From NCBI GenBank assembly GCA_014529385.2, contig CM043946.1, forward strand, positions 35,107,558-35,171,557: a stretch of DNA of 64,000 nt, given 5' to 3'. The position numbers and the translations under genes were made by a program. Of the stretch, positions 32,580 through 44,504 are shown piece by piece; the first letter of the stretch is position 1; every line of letters begins with the position of its first letter. The stretch comes from Adiantum capillus-veneris (Eukaryota > Streptophyta > Polypodiopsida > Polypodiales > Pteridaceae). The notes under the pieces are model-generated. The model did not search any database. It saw nothing but the letters and a program-made list of their open reading frames with translations, and was not told where the DNA came from.

Positions 32580-33460
32580 GATCTCAAGCTTGTCTTCATT
32601 GCAATAGATCTTTCTCACCTTGAGAAAAAAGAGTTGCTCAAACTCTTATTAGAGTTTAGATTTTGTTTTGGATGGTCCTAGAAAAACATGCTAGGAAGTT
32701 TGTGAGCATACATGCCAAACTGGTCTATCCAATGAACCCAAAGTATGCATTACAAATTCAGAAAGAAATAAACAAAATCATTTCATATGGATTCATCTAT
32801 GATATTGAACATCTAACTTCGTATGTCCCATCCTGATGGTCTCTAAGAAGAATGGAAAACGTAGAGTCTACATTGATCTGAAAAAAGTAAATGTCACAAC
32901 GTTTCGCGATCACTATCCTCTCCCGTTTAGTGAGCATGTGCTAGAAAAAGTGGCTAGCAAGGAAGCCTATAGTTTTTTAGATGCCTTTTTGGGGTATAAT
33001 CAAATATCCATAGTTGAGGAAGACCATCCAAAAACCCCTTTCATCACAAAGTATGGCGTATATGCTTTCAAACAAATGCCATTTGGTTTAACCAATGCCC
33101 CAACCATGTTTCAAGGCTAATGAATCATGCATTTAAGAAATTCTTGTGACAATTCTTAGAAGTATTCTGGATGACCTATGGGTGCATTCATCATGAAAAG
33201 AACATCTTAAATGTCTATGTAAAGTCTTTGAAAAGTGTTGATATTATTGCATATCTGTAAATCCTGATAAATGCTAATTTTGGGTGAAGCATGGTGTGAT
33301 CTTAGGTCACATTGTGTCAAAGAAGGGGATAAAGCATATTTGTAAATCCTCATAAATGCCAAATTTGGGTGAAGCATGGTGTGATCTTATGTCACATTGT
33401 GTCAAAGAACGGGATGTCCATCAATAAGGGTAAGGTAAAACTAATTTTGAAACTCCCATC
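32580..33460 (+). pseudogene. Ty3/gypsy reverse transcriptase fragment (element C)
   Basis: It directly follows the LINE poly(A). LKLVFIAIDLSHLEKKE is equivalent to the RT entry of element A. The frame 32,836-33,120 has SKKNGKRRVYIDLKKVN, YSFLDAFLGYNQI and FKQMPFGLTNAP. The remaining RT (to about 33,330, ILGHIVSKKGI) is broken, and the catalytic YxDD box is degraded. It is a member of the same family as element A, truncated at both sides. Confidence 0.8.
33249..33418 (+). repeat. tandem duplication, 2 x 85 bp, within RT remnant
   Basis: Units 33,249-33,333 and 33,334-33,418 share GGTGAAGCATGGTGTGATCT and flanks with a few differences. They duplicate the RT segment encoding NPDKC...ILGHIVSK. 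Confidence 0.85.
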
Positions 33461-33467
33461 CATATAC

Positions 33468-33502
<35 letters not shown>

Positions 33503-33582
33503 CAGATATATATATATATCTACATATATACATATATATATATAGATATATACATATATATATATATATAAACTCCCATCCC

Positions 33583-33637
<55 letters not shown>
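33457..33637. repeat. complex (GT)n(TA)n(CA)n microsatellite
   Basis: GT units, then about 90 bp of TA/TACA/TAGA repeats, then about 23 CA units (33,590-33,636). AACTCCCATCC occurs at both 33,451 and 33,571, so part of it was duplicated. Confidence 0.85.
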
Positions 33638-33638
<1 letters not shown>

Positions 33639-33821
33639 GACAGGGAGAGCTTCGGTCCACTAGTAAGAAATTCTATGTATCACGTGTGTTCAAGTGGTAA
33701 TTTAAGAACCCCTTACACTTGCGTACTTTTATGGATAAAATGTAATTCTAGAGCTTTTCTTAATTATTATATCTCTTCTAATAAACTCACGTGCTACACT
33801 TGCACATTTTTGGTTAAACCC

Positions 33822-33824
<3 letters not shown>

Positions 33825-33857
<33 letters not shown>
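33825..33857 (+). repeat. (GA)n microsatellite
   Basis: About 16 GA units just upstream of the LINE. Confidence 0.9.
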
Positions 33858-33859
<2 letters not shown>

Positions 33860-34396
33860 TGTGCCCCCAAGCACTGGTCATTGGGCCTCTGATCCATGGG
33901 TAGGTGAATAGGGTGAGTGTGGGTAGGGGATACTGGGGTGAGTGGGACAAAAGCAAGGCTTCAGCACCTTGCATGCGACCACGTTCGCAACCTTGGTGTG
34001 GGTTTGTTTGCATTGAGGTGGAGGTCGTCGAGCGTCTGGTTCACTCTCTAATGCATGCATTTTGACTAAATACTTGGGATTTTCACCAAGTTAATAATCG
34101 TCTTGGCTGTGAATCGTAACCTTTGCTGCCTTTTAAAATAATCGTGTTTTTTTGCATGAGTAAATTATCGCTCGTGAGTCGTGTGCTCGTGCCAAAATAA
34201 TTGTTTTTTTTCCTTGAGGCTTCCCTTTCATTATTTACCTTTTCCATACCAAAGCCTCAAAGCCTTATGATCACTTTTAGATAATTATCCCTTCTTTGGC
34301 CCTACTAATGAATTGAGCCTTTGATAAGATATTAAAGGCTCTCTCCCTCTTAGCCTTTTGTACTCTTGGCACCAAGTTGTCCTCTGCTACTTGGTA

Positions 34397-35660
34397 ATGG
34401 AACTCGACACTCTGGCCATAGATGAACATATTGTCAAATTCTCACATATGTTAGCGGCGGAAAAGATACCCGAAAGGGGGTTAGTCGTGCCGATGGAAGA
34501 AGGAGATGGCTCGGTCTTGAGACCGTTGTATGATGCAGAAATGTCGCGCTCCAATTCGCCAAGGGCTCCAACCATGAAAAAGGACAAAACTATTTCGACT
34601 GAAAAAGTTTCCTCTGGAGAAACAAGAGAAAAAATGGGATCAGCTCAAGGGTTCAAATTTGAGGTAAAAATCCTCAAAGCCAGGGTTCCTCAAGGTCCCA
34701 TCTGTACGAACATAAGTACGGCGACAAGTGTACCTGCAGCTCGCAGGCCACACATTTCGTTTGCTAGCATACTCAAGGGGCCCGACTCTAAGGACTATGG
34801 AAAAGGTCCATCAGAAGGGTTATCGAGTGAAGTAGATACGGGAGTAGATATTGAAAAACTACAGAATGCAAGAGCTAGACTCGAGCAAGAGCTCAAGGAA
34901 GTCAACAAAATGATTGAGTCCGGCCCTGACAACAACAAAAGAACTTGCTCCCAAGCAGATGGCAGTGGGATAGTTGAAGACGGGTTGGTAGATTGGGCCT
35001 TTTCAGCAGGTGGAGGTTGCCGAGGCTATTACTGTGGCGATTCCACCAACACTTATAAAAAAACAGTTAGCTAGGCAAGCTAAGCTAACGCTTGTTTTGG
35101 GTTCAATGGAAGAATCTCGAACAGGTTTGAGATGATTCAATGGCTTCAGGGCCCGCAAGTTCTTGGGCATGTAGGAGCAATTGAAAGTACTTTCTACCTA
35201 GCTAAAGGTTTTTGCTCAATGAGATTCAAAGAGGCCTCCAATGTGGAAAAAATCCTTGACAAAGGGCCCCTTGTATTTAATAGGACTACGGTTTGTGTGG
35301 TTCCTTGGGAGACAGCGTTCGACTTAGTTGAATCTCTACAAGGGTTTAATCCTGTCTGGGTTGAGTTTGTGGGACTACCTAGTTGGCTATGGGATAATCT
35401 CAGGATGCTTGCCAGTCAGCTGGACACCCCCTTATTTATACCTAGTAAGAGAGGGTTTGGTAGAACCTCAAATAGGGTTTGTATAGGCTGGAATGTTTGT
35501 AAAACGCCACCTAAGAGCATGGTAATCAATGTTGGAGCTGGGCTTGTTACTATTCCGCTAAACTTTTAGACATACTTTGGAGCATGTTTTAAATGAACAA
35601 CTTTGGACACTTCGCCAAGGATTGCCCCATGAAGGCTAATGGTACTGTAGCTCCGACAAC
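34397..35660 (+). pseudogene. LINE ORF1 (DUF4283-type, zinc knuckle), broken
   Basis: From ATG 34,397 (MELDTLAIDEHIVKFSHML) the N-terminal part is charged and ends in a short coiled coil (RARLEQELKEVNKMIES). A frame break at about 35,074 separates it from a DUF4283-type domain (about 35,105-35,569, with GFCSMRFKEASNVEKIL and FNPVWVEFVGLPSWLWD). A CCHC zinc knuckle follows (about 35,580-35,630, CFK...NNFGHFAKDC), in which a one-base frame error removes the second Cys position. In active LINEs ORF1p binds the element RNA. Confidence 0.8.
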
Positions 35661-36193
35661 ACAGGTCCCCACGAAAAGGAAACCCCAATGGAAGGGTTGG
35701 AGAAGCAAGGAGGCAGTAACGAAGGGGCAAATGCAGGGAAGGATAAAAAAGATATGGTATGTGACAAAATGGATATAAAGATGCAGGAAAATATTGTGGA
35801 GAAGCTGACTCCCATGCAACGAACCCCCGAAGGCTCATGCAAGGATAATGTAATCATTACTCCCATTGCTACCCTGAAGTTTATGACGGTCACAACGATG
35901 ACAGCTATTCAAGTCCCTGGTCTAAAAAGAGCTAAAAGGGTGAAGGCAGTGGCAAGAGACTCCAAAGTGCTTGAAGTTGTTGAGAACACTTGAGGTGAAA
36001 GGATTTGTTGTACCCTCCACCCCCTTGCAAGGAGGGGGGTATACTATCCCTCACAATCCATTTGCAGCACTGCAAGAAAAGAAATCCCCTCACTTGAAAC
36101 CCCCGAATTCCCTCGAGACCAAGGAGAGGGGGTGTGGCACGATTCGGATGTTGAAGAATTTTTTCCTCTATCCCAATGAGCCCCTCATTAATG

Positions 36194-36900
36194 ATGGAGT
36201 CTCTCACTATACAATCTTGGAATGTAAAGGGGTTGAAGACCCGGAAGAAGAGTACCCTATTCTGGGTGGAGATAAAAAAGGAAAAGGCATTCAACTACTG
36301 GGCCATCCAGGAACACCACTTGGATGCTCACAGCAAGAGAAAGCAGGCTCTAGGAAAGAAACTTGTATTCTATGGAGAAGGAAGTAACGGCTTCAGTGGC
36401 ATCCTCAGCATTGTGGACAGGGAATTGGAGCCAAAGCTGGTTCTGAACCACCCCTCCGGTAGAATCCTGGGGATTAGAATCGGATGGGAAGGGCATCCCT
36501 TCACCATTGTGAATGTGTACGGCCCTTGCAATGAAAAAGATAGAGCTAAATTATGGATGCATCTTAGAGATACTCCTATTGAAGGAGAGTTTCTGTTGGT
36601 TGGTGACTTCAATATGGTAGAAAAGAGCAAGGACAGAACAAGATCCTCTAGTATGCTGGCTAGATCAGAAAGGATTAAATGAAAAATTTTGTGCAAAAAG
36701 TGGGCAATGATCGACTTATGGAAAGTTGGCCCATGGAACAACACGCCAGGTTTCACCTACACAAGTCTCTAGTATGGTCGCACTACCTCCAGGCTGGATA
36801 GATGTTACCGCTCACACCAAGCTGACTGAATACTGTCGATGCTAGAGATGAAGGTAGTCCCAACAAAAATCCTTTCGGATCACATACCCCTGCACATACA
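36194..36900 (+). pseudogene. LINE ORF2 endonuclease domain
   Basis: Exonuclease-endonuclease-phosphatase fold motifs in order: QSWNVKGL, AIQEHH (catalytic Glu), IVNVYGP, LLVGDFN (Asp/Asn), and in a later frame LSDHIPL (catalytic Asp-His). The main frame stops at 36,682; the rest is frame-broken. This domain nicks target DNA to prime reverse transcription. Confidence 0.88.
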
Positions 36901-37099
36901 TTTTAAGATGAATAAAGAGGAGGACTAGGCACCAGGATGTTAAAAAAACTACTAGTTACAAGGGCACACTTATTCAAAGACCCTCTTTTCAGGAATCTAA
37001 CCAAGAAAGCACTGGGTAAGCTCAGAAAAGATGTCAATCTTAACAAACACAATGCGTGGGACCTATTTGCTTGAAGTATTCAGAAAGAAATCAAAACCT

Positions 37100-37952
37100 C
37101 GGACCCCCGAATAAAAAAGGCTAGGGAGGCGCACCTTCTACATCTTACAGGTGAGGTACAACGGCTTACCTCCATAAAAGCCAATGGGTTTGCTAGTGAG
37201 GATGAGCACAAGCAATGGCTTGAAGCCAAATCTTGCATGGCTAACGAGAAACTGGAAGATATCAGAAAGGCAAGGATTCTCTCCAGGGAGACTTTCGTAC
37301 AAACAGAAGCCTCTAATCAAGCTCATTTTTTTAGGGCTTTAAAAATCAAGAAGAGTCGGGGCCACGTCCACTCGCTGTATGATGAAAAAGGGATAGTAGT
37401 TCATAACCAAGATGAGATGGCCGGTCTGATGTTGAACTATCTTAGCCAAATCATTGGACGACCAAAAATTCAGTCTCCCGGGAAGTAGATAAGGCCAGAA
37501 GGACCTTACTTCAGAGTATCAAGAAGAAGATTCCCTAGTCAGAAGCTAATATCCAGGAAGGAGCATTTTCTGAAGATGAATGTTCACTAGCATTGCAAGC
37601 CCATGGCAAGGAGAAGTCCCCTGGTTGGGATGGGATGTTAACAGAATTGTTTAGAGAATTTTGGGATGATCTTAAGGCCCCAATCACAAGTTTGGCCAAC
37701 AAAGCCATTGTCAAAGGGTCTTTGGAGAAGGGTCATTGTCTTATCAAACACATCCCCAAACAGTTTTGATGTTCTCAACTGAAACATTGGCGCCCTATAA
37801 CGATGATGTCGGTGGCCTACAAAATTATTGCCAAAGAAGTAGCCCTCGGACTAGCCCTCAGAGTATCCCCCTTACTTAACAAGATCATCTCTTCCCATCA
37901 ACATGGGTTCATCAAAGGAAGGTCCATTTATGATAACATCTTGGCAGTGATG
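37100..37952 (+). pseudogene. LINE ORF2 RT, N-terminal part
   Basis: Includes the linker (KLEDIRKARILSRETF, NQAHFFRALKIKKSRG), then GWDGM and ELFREFWDDLK, HWRPITMMSVAYKIIAK and SSHQHGFIKGRSIYDNIL, the conserved blocks before the catalytic region. A nonsense codon at about 37,486 and frame changes break it. It is interrupted at 37,952 by unrelated GC-rich then GA-rich DNA. Confidence 0.88.
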
Positions 37953-38100
37953 AGCGCAAAGCACGACACGGACCTCGACGGCCTCAAACACCACGAGCCG
38001 ATGTACGCCGAGCCGGCCACGGTGAAATACACAGGGGGCACCACCTAGCTTTGGGCGTCTAGGACGCGGACAATGGTGATTTGAAATGACACAAACTCTC

Positions 38101-38258
<158 letters not shown>

Positions 38259-38559
38259 GCAGGTGATGAAAATCGCTCGGGGATGTGAGGGGCAAGATTT
38301 GGATTTAAACTGTAAAAGTAATGATAACCTACGGATATTACTGCAAAGGTGCGTCGTGGACGAGATACTGGCGAACAACGGTCCTTTTGGGTGCGTCGGT
38401 GTAGCGTGTTTGTCATTTTCGGGGCCGGCCAGGGCGTGCCTTCGGCATCTTTCCTTGTTTTGGTGTCGGCGTCGCACAAATTGGCCATCCTTCTCCTCTT
38501 TGTCATTGGCGTTGATTCCTTCATTTTTTATTTTTTGTGTGTACGTATATGCACGTGTG

Positions 38560-38786
38560 TGTGGTGTGTTTATGTTCGTGTATGTAGGCGTGTGTGCTTG
38601 TGAGTGTATGCGCATGTGAGTACGTATGTAATGTGTGTGTTTTTTTATATTTTTTATATAAAAAAGTGTTGTGAGTCTGTGTGTGTGTGTGTATGACTTG
38701 GGGTCGTGTGTTTGTGTATAAGTGTGTGTAGGGAGTAGTCTGTGAGGGTGTGTGTGTAAAGGAGAGTGTGTGTGTGTGTGTGTGAA
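38560..38786 (+). repeat. interrupted (TG)n microsatellites
   Basis: Several TG runs, for example about 38,678-38,692 and 38,767-38,783, within G/T-rich DNA. Confidence 0.75.
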
Positions 38787-39291
38787 CGGGAGCAAGAGAA
38801 AGTATATATATTTACTTATATGTATATTATTTTTATTTTTATTTTTACGTGCTGGCGGCATCTACACAGAGCGTGAGTGAGAGAGAGAGAGAGTGTGTGC
38901 GTGAGAATGTGAGAGGGGGTGGGAAGGCATGGGTTGTGTGAGTGTGTGTGTGTGTTGAGAGAGAGAGAGATGGATGGCTCTGTGCTGCGCGGCCTGCGGA
39001 CTGACGAGGGGAGAGAGAAGCAGAGAGGGTGGGTGAGAGAGTGTTTAGGGGGTGGGGTGAGAGAGGTGGTGTGTGTGTATAGAGAGAGGAAATTCTGTTG
39101 CATTGCGGGCCTGAACACAGAGGAGCGCAAGAAGAGAAAGAGAGAGAGAGAGAGAGGGAGCATTGCCTCGGGCCCAGCATGGCCGATAGAGAGCGAGGGG
39201 GGGGGGAATGTTTTGGTGAACGGGGAGAGAGGGGTGGGGACGAGCAACGGGCTAGAGGGGGGGGTTGGTGAGCTGAGGGGTGAGTTGTTGG

Positions 39292-39402
<111 letters not shown>

Positions 39403-39550
39403 TTACCCTTTATGCGCCGTGGGCTGCTCACACCGAGAGAGCAAGAGAGAGTTAGAACGAGGGAGGGAGAGAGACTATGGGTGAGTGAGATAGAGATAGA
39501 AAGACTAGGGAGAGATATGGACCGCCAGAGTGAGAAAGACAAGGGGGATA

Positions 39551-39571
39551 GGGGGGGGGGGGGGGGGGGGG
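39551..39571 (+). repeat. poly(G) run of about 21
   Basis: A G homopolymer in purine-rich DNA. Its length is uncertain for technical reasons. Confidence 0.7.
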
Positions 39572-39859
39572 AGTGAGGTCGAGGGTGATATGGCGGCCCG
39601 CCAGAGGGAGAAAGACAAGCGAGGAGGGGTAAGAGAGAGAGTGTGTGGAAAATAATGAAAGAGAGAGAGAGGGAGAGTTTGTAAAAGCATGGCGGCCCGC
39701 CAGTGGAAGAAAAACCATCGGCAAGTTGTTTTATGCACCCTTTGGGCTAGGTGACAGAGGAGTAGAGATAAGAGAGAGATGGTGGATTGGTGGAGCCGAG
39801 CAGGAGAGAGAGAGAGACCTCTGACTTCTGGCGATAATGGAGGGAAGTGTGGACAATTG

Positions 39860-39995
39860 GTGGCGGCCTGCTATGGCCAAGCATAAAAAGGGGTGGTGAT
39901 TGTTTAAAAAAATCTTTTTATCATTTTTTTCGGTAATGTGCTCCTCCCTGATTGGGTTTGGTTCTTGCGGCCGCGATTTGAAACACCGATCGTCA
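39860..39995 (+). repeat. about 137-bp module, copy 1 (copy 2 at 57,686-57,825)
   Basis: Shared landmarks: GTGGCGGC, CTATGGCCAAGCATA, GGTAATGTGCTCCT, TGATTGGGTTTGGTTCTTG, GGCCGCG and a CGTCA end. Copy 2 ends directly at the 9-bp repeat where the LINE resumes, so the module is probably an end of the inserted element. Confidence 0.85.
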
Positions 39996-40022
39996 TTAGC
40001 CCTCCCTTCGAGCTAGAGGCAT

Positions 40023-40747
40023 TCATGCTTCTAGCCCTACTTCAGATTCTTTAGCAGCAGAGTAGGAGGGTTCTCCCTCCTTTGGAATATCTAGCATGAA
40101 CTCTGGGTCAAACGTTAGAAAATACCTCTTGAGCCTCCATCCATTGACTCTAGTCTTGTCAATTCTCCTATCTGCTTCCATCAACTTGTAACTGTTGTTG
40201 GCGTAGCGCCTTTTGACAATAATGGCCAGTCCCATCTGGGTTGAAATTTCTTGTCCTTCCTAGTGTCAAATCTGTTGTCGTATCTCAATACTAGCATGCC
40301 TCTTTCCAGGCCCTTTTCCTTGAGCCCTTGATTGAAGGTGAGCCGGCATCGCTCTGCTTGCGCTGCATAATAATTGATTGCATCTTCCCTATCTAGTTGG
40401 AGCCTTTCCAAGTCTAGGATGTGGTTGTGGAGATTGACAATTGAGCGCTGTAATTGGCTAGCCACGACTCTCAAGTTGGCTATCTATACCTCAATGGGTA
40501 GAATGGCCTCCTTTCCATAGACTAGATGGAAAGGAGTGAAACCTAGTGATGTTCAGAATGTTGTGTAGTAGGCCCAAAGAGCGGCCATGAGATGTTTATC
40601 CCAATCACCTCTGTGGTTACTCACCTGCTTTGTGATGATTTTACAGATCATGTCGTTTACCTTTTCCACTAGGCCATTGCACTGTGGATAGTATGGTGTG
40701 GAATGTCGGCGTGTAATGCCTAACATTTTCATCAGTTCTCCCACCAA
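40023..40747 (-). pseudogene. Ty3/gypsy integrase fragment, minus strand (element E)
   Basis: Reading on the minus strand: STPYYPQCNGLVEKVND (integrase block with catalytic Glu) and GDWDKHLMAALWAYYTT, then after frame breaks a helical segment (DAINYYAAQAERCRLTFNQG) and a KARKYANN/RYFL-like integrase C-terminal part. It is the 3' end of a pol gene of a different gypsy lineage from element A. Truncated at 40,747. Confidence 0.75.
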
Positions 40748-40756
40748 GTCGCCAAC

Positions 40757-40954
40757 ATGAAGTTCCCTGAAAGGAGAATCTGCTTCACCTATAGGGGAAA
40801 GAACATGTATATAGATGCTAATGAGTCTGGTCGTACTATACCACTTACAAATCTTCTTGCTCTTGATAAATCAATGAAGAGCTCAGTTTCTGCGTACATG
40901 ATTTTTGTCAAAGAGTCCTTAAAAGGCCCTAATGTTTATACTTGTGTTAAATAG
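40757..40954 (+). pseudogene. gypsy pol fragment (between protease and RT), plus strand
   Basis: An open segment with FTYRGKNMYIDANESG, IPLTNLLALDKSMK and SAYMIFVKESL resembles the region between protease and RT in some gypsy elements. It starts within 10 bp of the oppositely oriented integrase fragment, marking a rearrangement junction. The similarity is weak. Confidence 0.4.
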
Positions 40955-40971
40955 GGGGCCTTGCCTTGTGC

Positions 40972-41087
<116 letters not shown>

Positions 41088-41186
41088 CTATGTGAAGTCT
41101 CTACAAAAGTAGAAAGCTAACCCCCCTCAAGCATTGCCTCAGGTGCTTGGTCTGTCAAAGATAGCAATGGAGACAGGTGCGTGCAC

Positions 41187-42046
<860 letters not shown>

Positions 42047-42165
42047 AATATTCTCTCGTAAATTCTCAAAATGCCCTTCAAATTTTCCAAAAATCCCAAA
42101 ATACGCTTGGTTGTCAGAGCAAATCTCTCCAAAAATAAATTTTTTAATAGCTTTCCATAACAACT
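42047..42165. repeat. dispersed repeat related to the MITE at 4,311-4,791
   Basis: Shares the ordered motifs TCTC(A/G)(C/T)AAATTC, AAAATG(T/C)CCTTCAAA, CCCAAAATAC, CTTGGTTGT and AAATTTCTCCAAAA-like sequence with 4,385-4,480. Only part of the element is present. Confidence 0.65.
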
Positions 42166-42704
42166 GACTGTATTTTAAATTGTATTTGAGCTAGTTAATA
42201 TTCTAGACATATTTTAAATCTTGACTAATGGGTCACGTGGACGCTGCTTCTTTTTCGATTCAAACTAAAACACGTACCTTTACTTTTACATCCCTTTAAA
42301 CAAAAGTATCTCCCTAGATTCTTACAAAAAGAAATGGAAAAAAGATTAGGGGGACATACTACTTAGGATAGAAGCAACCTTCTGAAGACAAAAAAAAAAA
42401 AGATACTAAAAAACCTCTGTATCCAGGTTGGGTTGGGTGACCAAAAATCTTGGATGCCGGATTTTCCATTGTGTACAATTTTCCATTTGCAAAATTTGCT
42501 TGAAATGTCCCATTCATAGATGGGTTTGTGAAGGAACTTACAACTTGAGATAATTTCACAATGCTTTTGACTTAAAACTTCTGATGATTAGAGAGGGTTA
42601 CAAAATATGATGTATTAATTTCTATTTTGGAAAGATAACTAAATTATTATGGCATGAAATAAAAAATTATTTGAAAACAAAATGGGAAAAGAACATATAG
42701 AAGT

Positions 42705-43559
42705 TTATGTTTCAAAAGGACATAAATACAATATTGGTTTAACAAAAGATTTGGGAAAATAACTATTTAGAAATGTGACAACAAATCCATGAAGCAAAGT
42801 CAAGCTGAGGAGGTTTGAAAATGCTAACCAAAAGTCTCTCCATAAGTCAAAATAGTAGGCAAAGCAAAGTAAAACAAGTGCAATAAAAGCACCACATGCA
42901 ATCAAAATAGAAGTAAAAAAATAGCCCATGTAAATCCAAATTGCAATGAGGTAGGCTATGATTAAAGTTGTTCCCATGAATATAATGCACAACCACGAGA
43001 AAAAAAGAATGAGAGCACGCATGTCATAACTGGAGGTAACTGTGAGAACTATAACAAGAATCACAAAAATATTCACCAAACATGCAAGTGTGAGGGAAAC
43101 TACAAAGACTTTGAAAGGCGGGCTCTTGCCAAGGCTAGTGTGAAGTCCTTTAATAACCATGTCTGTTGAGTCAATTGTTGCATCACTACTATTACGACCT
43201 CCTCCCGAAGCCAATGTCTGTGGAACAGTGAATATGGCTGCAAATACTAATGTTAATGCCAAAGTTGAAATGATTAACAGTGTGTTAGTAGTCATGTTCC
43301 ACGCATCTTGATTCATGACTAATGTTTCAACATGTCTTTTCTCCTTGATTACATCCTCTTCATCTTCATACTCTTCTAAGTTTGAAGCACTCCTTGCGCG
43401 AGAGCCTCTCAACAATATGGAAATTCTCCATGGTGTCTTCCACTGATCCTTTATATGACAAGTATCACACTTGTCTTTTATCAAATCAAGCACTGTTTTT
43501 TGGTTATTATCCTTGATATTGATCTTTATTTGTTTTTCTAAAACAAATTGTCTAACCAC
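42705..43559 (-). CDS. ankyrin-repeat/PGG membrane protein, last exon
   Basis: 284 codons plus stop, opening directly after a CAG acceptor (AG at 43,560-43,561). It starts VVRQFVLEKQIKINIKDNN, the second half of an ankyrin repeat, and completes the repeat left half-finished at the donor of the exon at 61,120-61,614 in the same phase. Next is a charged linker with a Glu/Asp-rich stretch (NLEEYEDEEDVIKEKR), then the PGG-type domain: first membrane segment NTLLIISTLALTLVFAAIF followed by TVPQTLASGGG (the usual Pro-Gly-Gly is altered), and three further hydrophobic segments. The protein would total 449 residues, normal for a short member of the plant ankyrin/PGG (ACD6/ITN1-like) group, which acts at membranes in stress and defence signalling. 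Whether this exon, rather than the broken copy at 28 kb, is the one used is inference. Confidence 0.75.
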   Translation of the reverse strand: MVRQFVLEKQIKINIKDNNQKTVLDLIKDKCDTCHIKDQWKTPWRISILLRGSRARSASNLEEYEDEEDVIKEKRHVETLVMNQDAWNMTTNTLLIISTLALTLVFAAIFTVPQTLASGGGRNSSDATIDSTDMVIKGLHTSLGKSPPFKVFVVSLTLACLVNIFVILVIVLTVTSSYDMRALILFFSWLCIIFMGTTLIIAYLIAIWIYMGYFFTSILIACGAFIALVLLCFAYYFDLWRDFWLAFSNLLSLTLLHGFVVTFLNSYFPKSFVKPILYLCPFET

Positions 43560-43600
43560 CTGCACCACCAGACATTGAATGTAAGTAAGGTAAGGCTATG
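43560..43600 (-). other. 3' splice site (acceptor) of the ankyrin/PGG gene
   Basis: On the minus strand a C/T-rich stretch (CCTTACCTTACTTAC) leads to GGTGGTGCAG, after which the exon opens in phase 0. Confidence 0.6.
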
Positions 43601-43965
43601 AAATTTACTAAAGTAGTGTGTGTGCGTGTGTGTGTACACGTGCATGCACGCACACACATATCTACATGCAAACAAATATATTATTGAGTGTGTGTACACA
43701 CGCATGCACGTGCATATCTACATGCAAACAAATGTATGTGTGTATATTATTAATTATGTGCATGCCTAGGTGCATGTGCATATGTGTATGATTGTACATG
43801 CACACATTTTCACATTCCTTAATACTTCACCAATAGAAGTGGACAACCTTACGATCAAATTAGCTAATGGAGGCCTAGTGAAAGTTTGTGGACTTCTTGG
43901 ATATATCCGAATAAAAGTACGCGACCAATAGGTCCAGCTAATTTTGTTTTAGGTGCTTCATTAAA

Positions 43966-43985
43966 GGGTATCTGAGGAGATACCC
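43966..43985. repeat. short perfect hairpin
   Basis: GGGTATCT and AGATACCC separated by GAGG, just beyond the end of the segmental duplication. Confidence 0.7.
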
Positions 43986-44504
43986 TTTTGGGTTGAATAA
44001 CAAAACTCTGTGAATGCCAGATGGCAGGTGAGGGTTGGACAACATGTGGCACCTTTCTCGATGCAGTTGGGTGGAGGCCTCTCGGAGCTCGTTCCGGGCC
44101 ATGTGTCTGCATGCTGAGAGAGAGGTGAGGGAGCTCGGAGTCTTGGACACAAATTTTTCATTAAAAAATTTTGAGGCACAAAGATGTACATGAACGCTGT
44201 TTGCCTGAGTAGATTTGGGCAAAAGTTCTATCTTGCATGGTCTGCAGAGCTGGCCTATCTTACATTGCAATTCACTCATATGAAGTTCAACTTTGATTCT
44301 AAGTCTGCTAATCGATGGGGTTGTGAGTGAGAATATTGAGTTTCTTTTTGCAGCTATGCTAATAAACGAAGATGAGCACATGAGCAGGTGTAGGGAACTT
44401 GCAGCTGGGGCATGGGAGTTTTAGGGTCCTGTAGTTAGGAGATGTGGGCAAACGAGGCGATGGCAAACAAGAATGCGCACAGGCACCAAAGGATCTCTTC
44501 ACGT

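Larger units (their letters stand above)
34300..37952 (+). mobile_element. 5' half of an L1-type LINE (element D)
   Basis: ORF1 (34,397-35,660), an AP-type endonuclease (36,194-36,900) and the first part of the RT (to 37,952) are readable on one strand in the order typical of plant L1 elements. The RT ends abruptly within GRSIYDNILAVM at 37,952 and resumes exactly at 57,835. Frameshifts and stops throughout. The 5' boundary is approximate. Confidence 0.9.
42363..43954 (-). repeat. segmental duplication copy 2 (partner 26,790-29,104)
   Basis: The shorter of two alignable segments, holding the intact PGG exon, some intron DNA with TG/CA repeats (43,617-43,735) and 3' flank. It lies inside the 19.9-kb insertion in the LINE. 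Confidence 0.88.
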
